Origin: Rhabdophis nuchalis
Taxonomy: Eukaryota; Chordata; Lepidosauria; Squamata; Natricidae
Assembly (NCBI GenBank): GCA_039707465.1
Contig: CM077649.1
Span: 12,450,501-12,514,500, forward strand
Length of the DNA: 64,000 bases
Direction of reading: 5' to 3'
Positions 52,822 to 63,268 of the stretch are shown here, in pieces; positions within the stretch are counted from its first letter, which is position 1; every line of letters starts with the position of its first letter. The position numbers and the translations under genes are program-made. The notes beneath the pieces were generated by a model. The model did no database searches and was not told the DNA's origin. It was given only the letters and a program-made list of their open reading frames with translations.

Positions 52822-53540
52822 AAATTTATTTATTTATTTATTTATTTATTTGTTTATTTATTTATTTATTATTTGGACTTTTATACCGCCCCCTCTCCGG
52901 ATAGAACTCGGGGCAGTGCACAGCAGATAAAAATACATATAATACATTCATCTGAATAAATACACTCGTTACCACTAAAACCAAATTAAATTAAGAAACT
53001 GTGCTAAAAATTTTAAAACACTACAACCCTGTAAAATTACCTACTAAAATCGAAGTCTAAAGTCTAAACCAGGCCGGCCAGATGGAAAAAATATGTCTTG
53101 AGCTCCTGGCGGAAGAGGCGTAGGTCCGTGATAGTGCGGATTTTGGGGGGCAGGTCATCCCAGAGAGCCGGGCCCGCCACAGAGAAGGCCCTGCCCCTGG
53201 GAGTCGCCAGACGGCATTGACCGGCCAACGGCACCCTGAGGAGGCCCTCCCTGTGTGAGCGGACAGGTCGAAGGGAGGTATGTGGTAGGAGGCGGTCTCG
53301 CAAATACTCAGGTCCCGTGCCATGGAGCGATTTGAAGATGGTCACCAACACCTTGAAGCGCACCTGGAAGACCACAGGCAGCCAGTGCAGCTCGCGCAGG
53401 AGCGGTGTTACATGGGAGTATCGAGATACTCCTAGAATCCCCCGCGCGGCTGCGTTCTGTACTAGCTGGAGTCTCCGGGTGCACCTCAAGGGGAGCCCTA
53501 TGTAGAGAGCGTTACAGTAATCCAGGCGAGACATGACGAA
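52822..53540 (-). mobile_element. L2-like LINE, C-terminal domain intact
   Basis: Frame 53534-53064 (156 codons) runs from [10 protein letters not shown] to FRQELKTYFFHLAGLV without breaks. The 3' UTR, a diverged hairpin and a long (TTTA)n tail (52822-52870) follow. Confidence 0.9.
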
Positions 53541-54017
53541 GGCACACTAAGCAAGGCAGAGAATATAAATTAATCCTATGACATGCCGTTATCATTCAAA
53601 ATGTACCCACTGGCCTAAAAATGTTGGGAACACCTAGTTCAAGTCATAGTTTAAAAAAATAAAATTGTCAGGACAACAAGCATCTTAATATGAGAATAAA
53701 CTATATTCTGGTAAAGTATGATATAAGGCTGACACTCTCTCTTATTCTTTTTCACTTTTGCACAGAGAGAACTCATAGACTTTTTTCCAACACCTTTTAT
53801 TTCTTATTAAAAAATATGTTTAATGCAAAAACATACTTGCAGTGTTTATTATACATTTCTCAGTACAGCTGCTCATGTTGCTAAGTATCTTTAAAAACGA
53901 TAAAAACAGATTCTGTTGTTCTCATGGGAAAATGTGCCAATCTGAGTTTTTCTAAGGTAGTTCATACCTGTAAGTGAAGATTATGCTAAAATAAAATATA
54001 CGCTTTATGATTTAAAC
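53541..54017. other. Stretch without gene
   Basis: Unique AT-rich DNA. Nothing was recognised. Confidence 0.5.
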
Positions 54018-54095
54018 CAGGGGTCTCCAACCTTTGCAACTTTAAGTCTGAAGGAAGTCCTTCAAACTTAAAGTTGCAAAGGTTGGAGACCCCTG
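54018..54095. mobile_element. Palindromic hAT MITE, copy 8 (minimal, 78 bp)
   Basis: Contains only the outer arms (CAGGGGTCTCC, 'aactttaagtctgaagga') with the 'cccagaattctccagcc' core missing. Perfect duplication ATTTAAAC at 54010-54017 and 54096-54103 (central TA). Useful as a lower size limit for what the transposase still moves. Confidence 0.9.
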
Positions 54096-54103
54096 ATTTA
54101 AAC

Positions 54104-54708
54104 AGTGAAAAATGAATCAATGCTAATGGGTGGAATTAAAATCAAGATGTGAAGAAACACAGAGCCGGCATTATCTCTCCTCATACCAGACTTATAAGCA
54201 GTCTGGTAGAACTTTTACAACTAACAACTTTTATTAAAAGACATAAGCTTTGCTGAGATGCAGCCTACTTAGCTATCAATAGCTTACGCCTTTTTTAATA
54301 CAATGTATTAGTCAGAAAGGTCCTTCCAGACTCTTTCTTTTGCAGTAAGCCATAAATATGAATGTTTCTGAAGCTTCTGCTTATTTCATTGGGTTTCGCA
54401 GCACAGAAAAGTAGACAGAGATATCAGTTCAGGTTTTTGAACTCCACAGCAATTTTCCAAGTCATTTTTTTTCCTTCTGTCATTGAAGAAAAGGGTGCAC
54501 CACATTTTTAAAAACCCATAAAAATAAGAAGAAATAAAAAGTGCTATTTTTGTCTTTTGCGAATAGGACAAACTGTTAGAATTTTTAAACAACTGAAATA
54601 TATCCTTGCCTTTGTGACAGAAATAACTAGCATCCTAATTGGATTTTAAAGCAATTTTCCATGAAAAACCAGGACATTTCGGAGGGGGAAATACAAATTC
54701 TCAAAATC
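54104..54708. other. Stretch without gene
   Basis: Unique AT-rich DNA. Nothing was recognised. Confidence 0.5.
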
Positions 54709-55322
54709 AAAAATCAATCAAGTTTAATTTGTAGACCGCTCCCTCTCCCCGAGGGGACTTGGGGTGGTGCACAGGAGATTAAAAAGCGTACAAACATAGA
54801 AACATTATAAATATATAAAATCAAATTAAACAACTATATCCCTGCGCTAAAAACCTAAAATCCTTAAAAACTAAACCCCTTAAAAACCCAATTAAAACAA
54901 TTTAAATATTCAGACTAAAGGCTGGAAAGGTAGATTAGGCCAGGCCGGCCTGCTGGAAGAAATTAGTCTTAAGCTTTTGGCGGAAGGAGCGGAGATCCGA
55001 GGTTGTTCTGAGCTCGGTGGGTAAGTCGTTCCATAGAGTTGGGCCCGCCACAGAGAAGGCCCTTCCCCTGGGCATCGCCCACTGACATTGCCTAGTGGAC
55101 GGCACCTGGAGAAGTCCCTCTCTGTGGGAGCGAATCGGTCGAAGGGATGTATGGGGAAGGATGCGATCTCGCAGATAGCTAGGTCCCGTGCCATGGAGCG
55201 CTTTGAAGATGGTAATCAACACCTTGAAGCGCACCCGAAAGACCACAGGCAGCCAGTGCAGCTCGCGCAAGAGCAGTGTTACGTGGGAATGCCATGGAAT
55301 GCCGCGCGGCCGCATTCTGGTC
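54709..55322 (-). mobile_element. L2-like LINE, C-terminal domain and 3' UTR
   Basis: Frame 55366-54935 includes [20 protein letters not shown] to FRQKLKTNFFQQAGLA. It is truncated near 55322 with a local deletion just before ('gaatgccatggaatgcc'). Confidence 0.88.
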
Positions 55323-56478
55323 CATTTATGAACTTCGCTGCTTGAATTGAGCATTCTAGAAATCATGTAGATGTGTTATTATAAATGACGATCCAAGCAT
55401 CCATTCTTGCACAAACAAACACATGTACTTTAATAAATATTTTCCAGTTTTGTGAGACTTATAATTGTGTCTGTTAAAGTTGATTAAGTATTCTTTTCTC
55501 CATTTTGTTTCTGTCTTTCTTTCAACTTTTTCTTTTTATTTGTTCTAAAAATGTAAAATTAGAATGTTCAACCATTGTCGTAAGAGCTTGCTACAGCAAA
55601 ATGTTTTTTTCAGAAGAGTAGGGTTACAGCAGAAATTGTTCCTGAAAGATCTGTAGTTGGTTTATTTATATTTTTTTTACAAAAAGACAAAATAATTCTA
55701 CTTCTGTGAGAAACTGAAACAAATAAAAAAAATTATAATAGCTTAAAATGTACCACACTTATCAGCATGACAATTTTCCACAGCTAAATATAGTACACCC
55801 ATATTGGTGAAAAAATTAGCTGAAAATGTTCTAATAAACCAGATTGCCCCTGGATGTGTGGGTGGAGGTTAGGTAGAGAGAAAAACGGAATGCCTTTTTA
55901 ATTAGTGGCTTATCTGCTATGTATATCAAGCATCACAAAGCAGCTAATACAATCACAGTGTCAAAAAAATAGACAGATGCTACATTGATTTTCTTAGATT
56001 CCGAGAAAGCCTTTGACAATTTGAACTGTTTTGTTTTTCATTCAAGGTTTTTAAAGACAGGGATTTTGGAGAGAACTTTATGAAATAAGTAAGATCAATT
56101 TATGTTTCACAGAAAGCACCAGCAAAAGTATTCTAAAGAGTGTTCTTAACTACTATGCAGCATTTATAGAAAAGCACAGTGAGATCTATTGTGCAATAGT
56201 GTCAAACCAAGGAAATTTAGCATTTTCTCAGCAGCTCAGTCTAGGCAAAAATCCTAAAGATAATAAAGGCATTTTTTTTTACTACTGAGTTAATGTGCTA
56301 TTCACTCATTACTGTTGGTTTCCCATCTGGTTTTGCTGCAGTCTTCTTTTAGTAGCCAGAACGGGAAATATCCATCAATCAGGACACTGCAGCAGAGATG
56401 GGATGACTTCAGCTTGTCTTCTTTAGGCTGTTTATACCTTTCATGGGAAGACTCCAGGAGCAGACTTCAGGAGGTTTC
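55323..56478. other. Stretch without gene
   Basis: The longest repeat-poor part of the window. AT-rich, with no coding signal, repeat or RNA gene recognised. Confidence 0.5.
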
Positions 56479-56486
56479 CTCTAGAC

Positions 56487-56612
56487 CAGGGGTCTGCAAA
56501 GTTGGCTCTTTTAAGACTGGTGGACTTCCATTCCCAGAATTCCCCAGCCAGCTGGGGAATTCTGGGAGTTGAAGTCCACCAGCCTTAAAAGAGCCAACCT
56601 TGCAGGCCACTG
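56487..56612. mobile_element. Palindromic hAT MITE, copy 9
   Basis: A 126-bp palindrome, CAGGGGTCTGC ends, 'aagactggtggacttcc' arms. Perfect duplication CTCTAGAC at 56479-56486 and 56613-56620 (central TA). Confidence 0.92.
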
Positions 56613-56645
56613 CTCTAGACAAACTCAGCAATCATTGCACAATTA

Positions 56646-56722
56646 CAATTGGCTTTGTGTGCCGCCAAGAATCCATTGGAGTTGGGCAGCTGTAATAAAT
56701 TAAAATAATAAATAATAATGTA
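56646..56722 (+). mobile_element. Old L2/CR1-type 3' tail
   Basis: 'tgtgccgccaagaatccatt' and 'ggagttgggcagctg' keep the layout of the LINE 3' hairpin (inner TCCATTGGA), followed by an A/T-rich tail. Confidence 0.5.
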
Positions 56723-56819
56723 TTGTTATAAGTTATTTATAATTTATAAATACATCGTTCTGAACACTGAAAGAGCCAAAGATTCTGTTTGAGTCTGGGG
56801 AAGAATTTAAAGTGATAAA

Positions 56820-57107
56820 TGTTAGATCAGACAAAGGATTCCGACTCAGGCATGGTCAAAACAACAGGAACGTTTATTCACACTCTTACAACAGCACAAG
56901 AATTCAACTGACAAGGTTTCTTCTCTGGCAACCTCTTATATAGAGTTACCAGGCAGGAAACTCCTAGCAAGCAATTGCAACATGTAACTCCTTTCCAGAC
57001 AGATTCCAGACAGCTCGTCTCAGTCAATTAACACAGCTGCCTGATCTGTTCCGGAATGCGGTGACTCAAAGGTTACCAGACTTGCTGTCTGGGCTGAGGA
57101 CTCAACA
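56820..57107 (-). repeat. 3' LTR (288 bp), also encoding the end of pol
   Basis: Sense strand TGTTGAGTCC ... GATCTAACA. The gag-pol stop lies inside it at 57020. AATAAA at 56878-56873 and TATATAA near 56940 on the sense strand. Confidence 0.95.
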
Positions 57108-60100
57108 CTCCCATAGTCAGTGCGCATGTGTCTAGGTTCTCTGTCCAACACAGTACATGCGCACGCGTAGTCGTTCAGATAGGCGGGGCGGTGTCGGGTC
57201 CGCCCTGACCGCCTTAGTTCTTGAGGACGCTCCTCTCTGTGGGACACGGAGCCTTCGCCTACGTCACCGCGGCCTGCCCTCGGAGGTGGAGTCGCCGTAG
57301 GCGGCAATGGCGACCCTAGCAAGTCCGGGCGAGGGGGCGTGGCGACCGGGCTTGGGGTAGTTGACATTTGCTGGCGAGTATTATTCTGGTAGGGTGGTTC
57401 TCCGATGGGCGAGGCCCCCAGCTGAGAGTCAGATTGGGTTGTGAGGTCCTGGCGGTCTCCCCGTGCTGTTCCCGCTGATACGAGGTCTGGACCGGCTAGG
57501 GACTCCGGGGTTCCAAGCAACTGCTCGGCTTGAGCAGAGAACAACGGCCCAACGGGGGCCAACGGGCAGGAACGGCCTGGCGTGGTGACTGCTGTTTCGG
57601 GCAGGCGGCGCCTCAGTTGATCCAGGTGGCGCCGCCACTCGGATCCATCCTGAAGGCCGACTCTGTAAGAACAGGGTCCGGTTACGTCCAAAATGGTTGC
57701 GGCAACCCATCGCGGCTCCCCTGAAAAGTTCCTTGCCCAAACCAGGTCCCCAATTTCAAATAAACGAGGAATGGGAATCTGCAGGTTGCCCCTCTGCAAC
57801 CCGTCGTAATCGGGGTGCAGTCTGTCCAGAGTGGTCCGCAAGCGTCGGCCCATCAAGAGCTCCGCGGGGCTTTTCCCTGTGGCCGGGCAAGGTGTGACAT
57901 GCTGTCCCAAAAGGTACGCAGCCACCCTTGCCTGCCAGTCCCCTTTATCCAAACGGGCCAAGGCTTCCTTGGCTGAGCGCACGGCTCGTTCCGCGCATCC
58001 ATTAGACGCCGGGTGATAAGGGGCGACCGGCACGTGGCGGATCCCTTGGGTGGCCAGAAAGTCCAAGAAGGTGGAGGATTGAAATTGGGGTCCGTTGTCG
58101 GACACAACGACGTCCGGCAACCCGTGGGTTGCGAACAGACGGCGCAAGGCACGCACCGTGCTCTCCGCTGTGGTGGAAGCCATGAGAATCACCTCCACCC
58201 AGCGTGAGAACGCATCCACCACCACGAGGAAATTCTGGCCATGGAAGGGACCCGCGAAATCCAAGTGGAGCCTGGACCATGGGCACCTGGGGGTGTCCCA
58301 CTCCCTCGGCGGGGAGACCGGCGGGGCCGGCCGGGACGATTGGCAGGAGGAGCAGGCGGCCACCCATTCCGCCACTTCAGCGTCCATGCCAGGCCACCAG
58401 ACATAGCTCCGGGCCAATGCCTTCATACGGACGATGCCTGGGTGGTTGGCATGGAGCGACTGAAGAACCATGTGCCGGAGAGGGGAAGGGACGATGACCC
58501 GATCTCCCCAACACAAGCACCCGCAATGGAGCGAGAGCTCCAGCTGGCGTGACTTGTAAGGCCGAAAATTTTCAGCCACGCTGCCCGAAGGCCAGCCCCT
58601 CAGCACCCATCGGCAGACCTGGGCGAGGACGGGGTCTGCGCGGGTGTGAGCGGCAACGGCGGAAGAGGACAGGGGCAAGTCCGACTCCGCGACCATCAGG
58701 ACAGAGAGAGCAGGCACAGGGGCCGGATCCGGCCCCGGGAGAGGGCAGCGGCTTAGGGCATCAGCATGCCCTATCTGCTTGCCAGGACGGTATAGCAGCG
58801 TATAGTCATACGCTGCCAGGAATTCCGTCCAGCGGGTCATCCTGGGCGACAGGATGGGGGGGGTCGGACGGTCACCGGCCAATAGCCCAAGGAGCGGCTT
58901 ATGGTCCGTGACAACAGAAAAGGTCCGCCCATAGAGGTAATTGTGGAACTTCTTAATCCCGGACACTACAGCCAAAGCCTCCTTGTCGATTTGGCTGTAG
59001 TTTCTCTCCGTTTGAGACATTGTCCGGGAGTAAAAAGCAATGGGGGCTTCCGAGCCGTCTGGAAAGACGTGGCTAAGGACAGCCCCCAGGCCAAAAGGGG
59101 AGGCATCGCATGCAAGCGTCAGAGGAAGCCTGTCATGGTACTGGACTAGTACCGCATCTGACGTGAGCATGGCTTTGACAGCCGCGAACGCGTGTGCTTC
59201 GCGGCTGCCCCAGTGCCAGGCCGTGGATCGGTCGAGCAACCGATGCAGCGGCTCGGCTAGCGATGCCTTATGGGGAATAAACGGCGCGTAGAAATTCAAA
59301 AGGCCGAGGAATGCCTGCAGCTCCGTTTTGGAGGCAGGAGTGGGGGCCCTTTGGATGGCCTCGACCTTGGAGGGGGTTGGGTGAATTCCTTGGGCGTCAA
59401 TCATGAAACCCAGGAATTCCACCCTAGGCGCAGCAAACGTACATTTGCTGCGTTTCAACTTTAAACCCGCGCCCCTGAAAACTCTGAGGACCTTCCGTAA
59501 CGTTTTGGCGAGTTCTGATATGCTGGAAGCAGCAATCAGGACGTCATCAAAATACGGTACAACGCCAGGGAGCCCATGGAGCAGTCGCTCCATGAGGCTC
59601 TGGAAGATCCCCGGGGCTACGGACACGCCGAATTGGAGACGGCGACAGCGGAAAGCCCCACGGTGGGTCACGATGGTCTGCACTTCCGCAGCCTCGTCAT
59701 CCACCGGGAGCTGTTGGTAGGCCTGCGCCATATCCAGTTTCGCGAACACTCGACCTCGTCCCAATGAGTGGAGTAGGTCTTGCACCACCGGAACCGGGTA
59801 TGGGTTCGCCTGAAGCCCGAGGTTGATCGTCGACTTATAGTCGGCGCAGATCCTCACGGACCCGTCGGGCTTAATGGGGACCACAATGGGGGTCTCCCAT
59901 TTCGCCTGATCGACGGGTTCGAGCACGCCCTGCGCCACCAATCGATCCAATTCCGCTTCAACCTTGGGCTTCAGCGCGAACGGCAGCCTGCGGGCCTTCA
60001 AGCGGACTGGAGCAACCTGGGGGTCCAAATTTAGGGAAACTGGAGTGCCTTTGTACGTTCCTAAGCTGCCATCAAAGACGTCGTTGAACTCTCTGATTAC

Positions 60101-61405
60101 TTCGTCTACTGGAGAACTGGCTGGCACGCTGTGTACTCCTTGGACTGACAGTCCCAAGGCTGGAAACCAGTCCAATCCGATCAAGGCAGCTAGGGGTTTG
60201 GCCACTACCAGGATGGGAAGGGATCCGTGGAAGGGGCCGTAGTCTACTCTCACTCTGTGCAGACCTAGAATGGGAATTTGTGAGCCCTGGTAATCTTTCA
60301 GGATCGTCGCCGTGGGGCCGAGATCCCGCTTCCTGAGCTTGGGGCAAAGCTTAACTAAATGCGCCCAGGACATGAGTGATCTAGAGGACCCTGAATCTAT
60401 TTCCATTTTTACCCCCACCCCCTCTAAGCAAACCACTGTTGACAGTCTCCTACTCTCTGCCTGGTCGTAGCTTAGAGCTGGGGGCATCTCCGCCAGCGCG
60501 AAGCAGTCGGTCGGCTGTGGCTGGTAGCGTCCTGAACGCTTCTGCGACCCCCGTTGTCCTGGTGGAACGGTTCTGGAGGCGGCAGCTGGCGTTGTCGCTG
60601 GAGCGGCAGCACGGCACACAGCTGCTAGGTGTCCTTTCCTGCCACATCTGCGGCACACCGATGCCTTGAATGGGCACTCTGGTCTCTGGTGGGCCCCTCC
60701 GCAGCCTAGGCAGTTCCCGGACTTCTGCTGCGGTGTGAATGCGTGATTCGGCACGCGCCCGGTCACCCTCATGCAGTCCCCACGGTCTTCCTCCTCCAGC
60801 TCATCCAGCGGCGCTATTTCGTCTACCAGACACGCTCGCGGAGTGGGGAAAAGAGGAGGGCGCGTGCGGCCCATGTCGGATGTGGAGATCTCCGACAATT
60901 CTGTCGCGCGTGCTTCTTCTACCGCTTGCTCGAGAATCAGGACAGTTTTTGAAAGCAAGCGGCGCTTTAGGCGGATGTCTCTTACGCCGCATACAAACTG
61001 CTCCAGTAGGGATTCCTCCAGGAAGCCAGCAGGGAACTCGCAGGGAATTGCGGTCGCTCTCAATTTCTGCAGGAACTCGGCTACCGACTGTTGCGGCTGT
61101 TGCACACATTGCCTGAATGCATAGCGATGCGCTATGCGGGAAGGTGCCGGCGCGTAGTGTGCTCTCAGGCGGCCCAGGAGATCGTCCCACGGCACTTCAT
61201 GCACCGCTGCGGGTGCTGCTATGGTTCGGGCGGTAGCGAACAATTCAGGGCCGCCGCACTGGAGGAATAGGCTCAGCTTCCTGGCAGGCGCGAGTTCGCC
61301 GTAGTCGCTGGCTATCAAGAAGCACTCGAACCGGGCTAAGAAGGAAGCCCATTGTTCCTTCATCGGGTCGAACGGTGCAAACGGAGGCATTGTCGCCGTA
61401 GCCAT
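57020..61405 (-). CDS. Gag-pol polyprotein of the Mag-like Gypsy element (1461 codons, intact)
   Basis: One uninterrupted frame encodes everything needed for particle formation, reverse transcription and integration. Gag covers residues 1-300, with two CCHC knuckles (CLGCGG...H...C at 232-245 and CRRCGRKGHLAAVC at 251-264). Protease active site D-S-G at 337-339. RT from about 470, with catalytic YFDD at 618-621 (most relatives have Y-x-D-D with L or V). RNase H from about 760 (LACDASPFGLGAV). Integrase with zinc finger H985, H988, C1018, C1021 and catalytic D1049, D1103, E1139 (D-x35-E spacing). No chromodomain and no envelope gene. The start ATG (61405-61403) sits in CACCATGG. The last 28 residues are read from the 3' LTR. 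Gag and pol share the frame, so no frameshift or readthrough is needed. Confidence 0.95.
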   Translation of the reverse strand: MATATMPPFAPFDPMKEQWASFLARFECFLIASDYGELAPARKLSLFLQCGGPELFATARTIAAPAAVHEVPWDDLLGRLRAHYAPAPSRIAHRYAFRQCVQQPQQSVAEFLQKLRATAIPCEFPAGFLEESLLEQFVCGVRDIRLKRRLLSKTVLILEQAVEEARATELSEISTSDMGRTRPPLFPTPRACLVDEIAPLDELEEEDRGDCMRVTGRVPNHAFTPQQKSGNCLGCGGAHQRPECPFKASVCRRCGRKGHLAAVCRAAAPATTPAAASRTVPPGQRGSQKRSGRYQPQPTDCFALAEMPPALSYDQAESRRLSTVVCLEGVGVKMEIDSGSSRSLMSWAHLVKLCPKLRKRDLGPTATILKDYQGSQIPILGLHRVRVDYGPFHGSLPILVVAKPLAALIGLDWFPALGLSVQGVHSVPASSPVDEVIREFNDVFDGSLGTYKGTPVSLNLDPQVAPVRLKARRLPFALKPKVEAELDRLVAQGVLEPVDQAKWETPIVVPIKPDGSVRICADYKSTINLGLQANPYPVPVVQDLLHSLGRGRVFAKLDMAQAYQQLPVDDEAAEVQTIVTHRGAFRCRRLQFGVSVAPGIFQSLMERLLHGLPGVVPYFDDVLIAASSISELAKTLRKVLRVFRGAGLKLKRSKCTFAAPRVEFLGFMIDAQGIHPTPSKVEAIQRAPTPASKTELQAFLGLLNFYAPFIPHKASLAEPLHRLLDRSTAWHWGSREAHAFAAVKAMLTSDAVLVQYHDRLPLTLACDASPFGLGAVLSHVFPDGSEAPIAFYSRTMSQTERNYSQIDKEALAVVSGIKKFHNYLYGRTFSVVTDHKPLLGLLAGDRPTPPILSPRMTRWTEFLAAYDYTLLYRPGKQIGHADALSRCPLPGPDPAPVPALSVLMVAESDLPLSSSAVAAHTRADPVLAQVCRWVLRGWPSGSVAENFRPYKSRQLELSLHCGCLCWGDRVIVPSPLRHMVLQSLHANHPGIVRMKALARSYVWWPGMDAEVAEWVAACSSCQSSRPAPPVSPPREWDTPRCPWSRLHLDFAGPFHGQNFLVVVDAFSRWVEVILMASTTAESTVRALRRLFATHGLPDVVVSDNGPQFQSSTFLDFLATQGIRHVPVAPYHPASNGCAERAVRSAKEALARLDKGDWQARVAAYLLGQHVTPCPATGKSPAELLMGRRLRTTLDRLHPDYDGLQRGNLQIPIPRLFEIGDLVWARNFSGEPRWVAATILDVTGPCSYRVGLQDGSEWRRHLDQLRRRLPETAVTTPGRSCPLAPVGPLFSAQAEQLLGTPESLAGPDLVSAGTARGDRQDLTTQSDSQLGASPIGEPPYQNNTRQQMSTTPSPVATPPRPDLLGSPLPPTATPPPRAGRGDVGEGSVSHREERPQELRRSGRTRHRPAYLNDYACACTVLDREPRHMRTDYGSVESSAQTASLVTFESPHSGTDQAAVLID
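57108..57118 (-). other. Polypurine tract region
   Basis: Sense strand GACTATGGGAG directly abuts the 3' LTR and is also coding (D-Y-G-S). The purine run is short, so plus-strand priming would rely on a minimal tract. Confidence 0.5.
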
Positions 61406-61478
61406 GGTGAGGCTGTGCGTTGCGCTGCGCTCTGTTGTTGAAGTATTCGTTACCCGTTGCGTTCTAAGGCCACGGCCT

Positions 61479-61498
61479 GAATCCCACCTTCGTCGCCA
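61479..61498 (-). other. Primer-binding site, tRNA-Ser type
   Basis: One base inside the 5' LTR the sense strand reads TGGCGACGAAGGTGGGATTC, which by my recollection matches 18 of 20 bases of the complement of the 3' end of vertebrate tRNA-Ser(GCT), CCA included. Confidence 0.75.
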
Positions 61499-61499
61499 G

Positions 61500-61787
61500 T
61501 GTTAGATCAGACAAAGGATTCCGACTCAGGCATGGTCAAAACAACAGGAATGTTTATTCACACTCTTACAACAGCACAAGAATTCAACTGACAAGGTTTC
61601 TTCTCTGGCAACCTCTTATATAGAGTTACCAGGCAGGAAACTCCTAGCAAGCAATTGCAACATGTAACTCCTTTCCAGACAGATTCCAGACAGCTCGTCT
61701 CAGTCAATTAACACAGCTGCCTGATCTGTTCCGGAATGCGGTGACTCAAAGGTTACCAGACTTGCTGTCTGGGCTGAGGACTCAACA
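61500..61787 (-). repeat. 5' LTR and promoter of the Mag-like element
   Basis: Sense order: U3 (61787 to about 61590), TATA-like CTATATAAG near 61624-61614, AATAAA at 61558-61553, end at CTAACA. The short distance from TATA to AATAAA implies a short R region. Confidence 0.93.
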
Positions 61788-61810
61788 ATAAATATATGAA
61801 CTCTGGCAAA

Positions 61811-62130
61811 TATCTCAGGGGTTGCCGCAAAGAAGAGGGAGTCAAACTATTCACCAAAGCACCTGAGGGCAGAACAAGAAGTAATGGGTGGAAACTAATC
61901 AAGGAGAGAAGCAACTTAGAACTGAGGAGAAATTTCCTGACAGTTAGAACAATTAATCAGTAGAACAGAAGTTGCCTCCAGAAGTTGTGAATGCCCCAAC
62001 ACCGGAGGTCTTCAAGAAGATGTTGGATAGCCATTTGTCTGAAATGGCATAGGGCTACTGCCTAGGCAGGGGGTTGGACTAGAAGACCTCCAAGGTCCCT
62101 TCCAACTCTGCTATTGTATTGTATAAATAA
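61811..62130 (+). mobile_element. CR1 LINE, 3' end
   Basis: From 'atatctcaggggttgccgc' to 'ctctgctattgtattgtata': ORF2 end with small changes and the short 3' UTR with ATTGT tail. It lies 19 bp beyond the Gypsy target duplication. Confidence 0.88.
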
Positions 62131-62196
62131 GCCCAGACTTTTCTCTTTTCTTTCCCCAAATGAAATAGTGGACATCTGCTTTCTTTTCCTCTAGTT

Positions 62197-62324
62197 CAGG
62201 GATGTCCAAACTTGGGAACTTTAAGACTTGTGGACTTCAACTCCCAGAATTCAGCATAGCTGGCTGGGGAATTCTGGGAGTTGAAGTCCACAAGTCTTAA
62301 AGTTCCCAAGTTTGGACATCCCTG
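62197..62324. mobile_element. Palindromic hAT MITE, copy 10
   Basis: A 128-bp palindrome, CAGGGATGTCC ends, 'aagacttgtggacttcaac' arms. Perfect duplication CTCTAGTT at 62189-62196 and 62325-62332 (central TA). Confidence 0.92.
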
Positions 62325-62509
62325 CTCTAGTTTGTTAGAAGCTAGAGAGAAGTTGGTTTCAAAACAGGGGAAGATGACAGCTAGGATCATATATTGGAGA
62401 GTGAAATATTAATGGAGAAGGCAACAGATGGGAGAGATTTGTTAAAATGGTGGCTGGAAAGTGACTGGAGTGGACAGGAGTATACCCAATTCTCTCCAAA
62501 CTTACTGTT

Positions 62510-62790
62510 TACTGTTTATTGGACATATACCGCTGCAAATTAACAATTTACAGTTAAATTTAAAATAAATTAATAATTAAAATTAATAATTTATTTTATT
62601 CAGGCCAGGCCAGCTAGCTGGAAAAGCCAGCTTTGTAGGGCACGCCGGAAGGACAGGAGGTCGGGAATTATGCAAAGCTCCGGGGGCAGCTCATTCCAGA
62701 GGGAAGGCGCTCCCACAGAGAAGGCTCTACCCCTTGGGGTCGCCGGCTGACTCTGTGGGATCGCACTGGATGGTGGGAGGCAGTAGGTAG
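62510..62790 (-). mobile_element. L2-like LINE, diverged 3' fragment
   Basis: Minus-strand frame 62827-62600 reads GRAFSVGAPSLWNELPPELC and FRRALQSWLFQLAGLA. The tail differs from the others ('ggacatataccgctgcaaat'), so this is another subfamily. Confidence 0.75.
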
Positions 62791-63268
62791 GAATACTATG
62801 GTAATCTGCTTTCACCCCCATGACCAAATGGCCAAGTATAACACATTTTTCTTACTTTGAGACTGTAAGAAAGTGTCAGAAAAAGAGAAAGAATATTGCT
62901 TTATACCAGAGTCGCAGAGAGAAGGCAGGAAATTGCTGCTCTGAAGGGAAGATTGTGCTGTGGATCATTATGAGGGAGGACAGGCCAAAGAGCTCGCATT
63001 TGGGGAAAGAAAAGAAAGAAAGGAATATCTGCTGAGTTCCTACTGTGCTAGAAATGCATTTGCAAAATAAAAGGTTATCTGTTGAGATTTGTCCTAGTTG
63101 TGGTTATATAAGTGATGGAAGACTCTGGTTCTGATAAAAAGAAAGCCGCAGCGCTTAGTTCTAGAGGAGTCAAATGAAACAAACTGAATTTGTGTAGCAA
63201 ATTGTTGCTGCTACTGCCCTCTGATATCCATTTGAAAGGAAGAAAGGAAAACTCTCTTTCTTTTAAAC
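62791..63268. other. Stretch without gene
   Basis: Unique DNA. Nothing was recognised. Confidence 0.45.

Larger units (their letters stand above)
56820..61787 (-). mobile_element. Complete, young Mag-like Ty3/Gypsy retrotransposon (4968 bp)
   Basis: Two 288-bp LTRs differ at one position (a CpG/TpG site, 56871 against 61551). A 5-bp target duplication ATAAA flanks it (56815-56819 and 61788-61792). Between the LTRs are a tRNA-Ser-type primer site, a Kozak-type start, one unbroken 1461-codon gag-pol frame and a short purine tract. No structural defect is visible. The GC-rich interior stands out from its AT-rich surroundings. Confidence 0.96.

Noticed and set aside
58002..58911. Several plus-strand frames of 60-120 codons opposite gag-pol
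   Set aside because: GC-rich antisense shadows of the 1461-codon gag-pol frame. No conserved counterpart in the related fragment at 1-1042.
56820..61787. Envelope gene, which would make the element retrovirus-like
   Set aside because: The pol frame runs into the 3' LTR and leaves no room for a further gene. No signal peptide or transmembrane frame lies between integrase and LTR.
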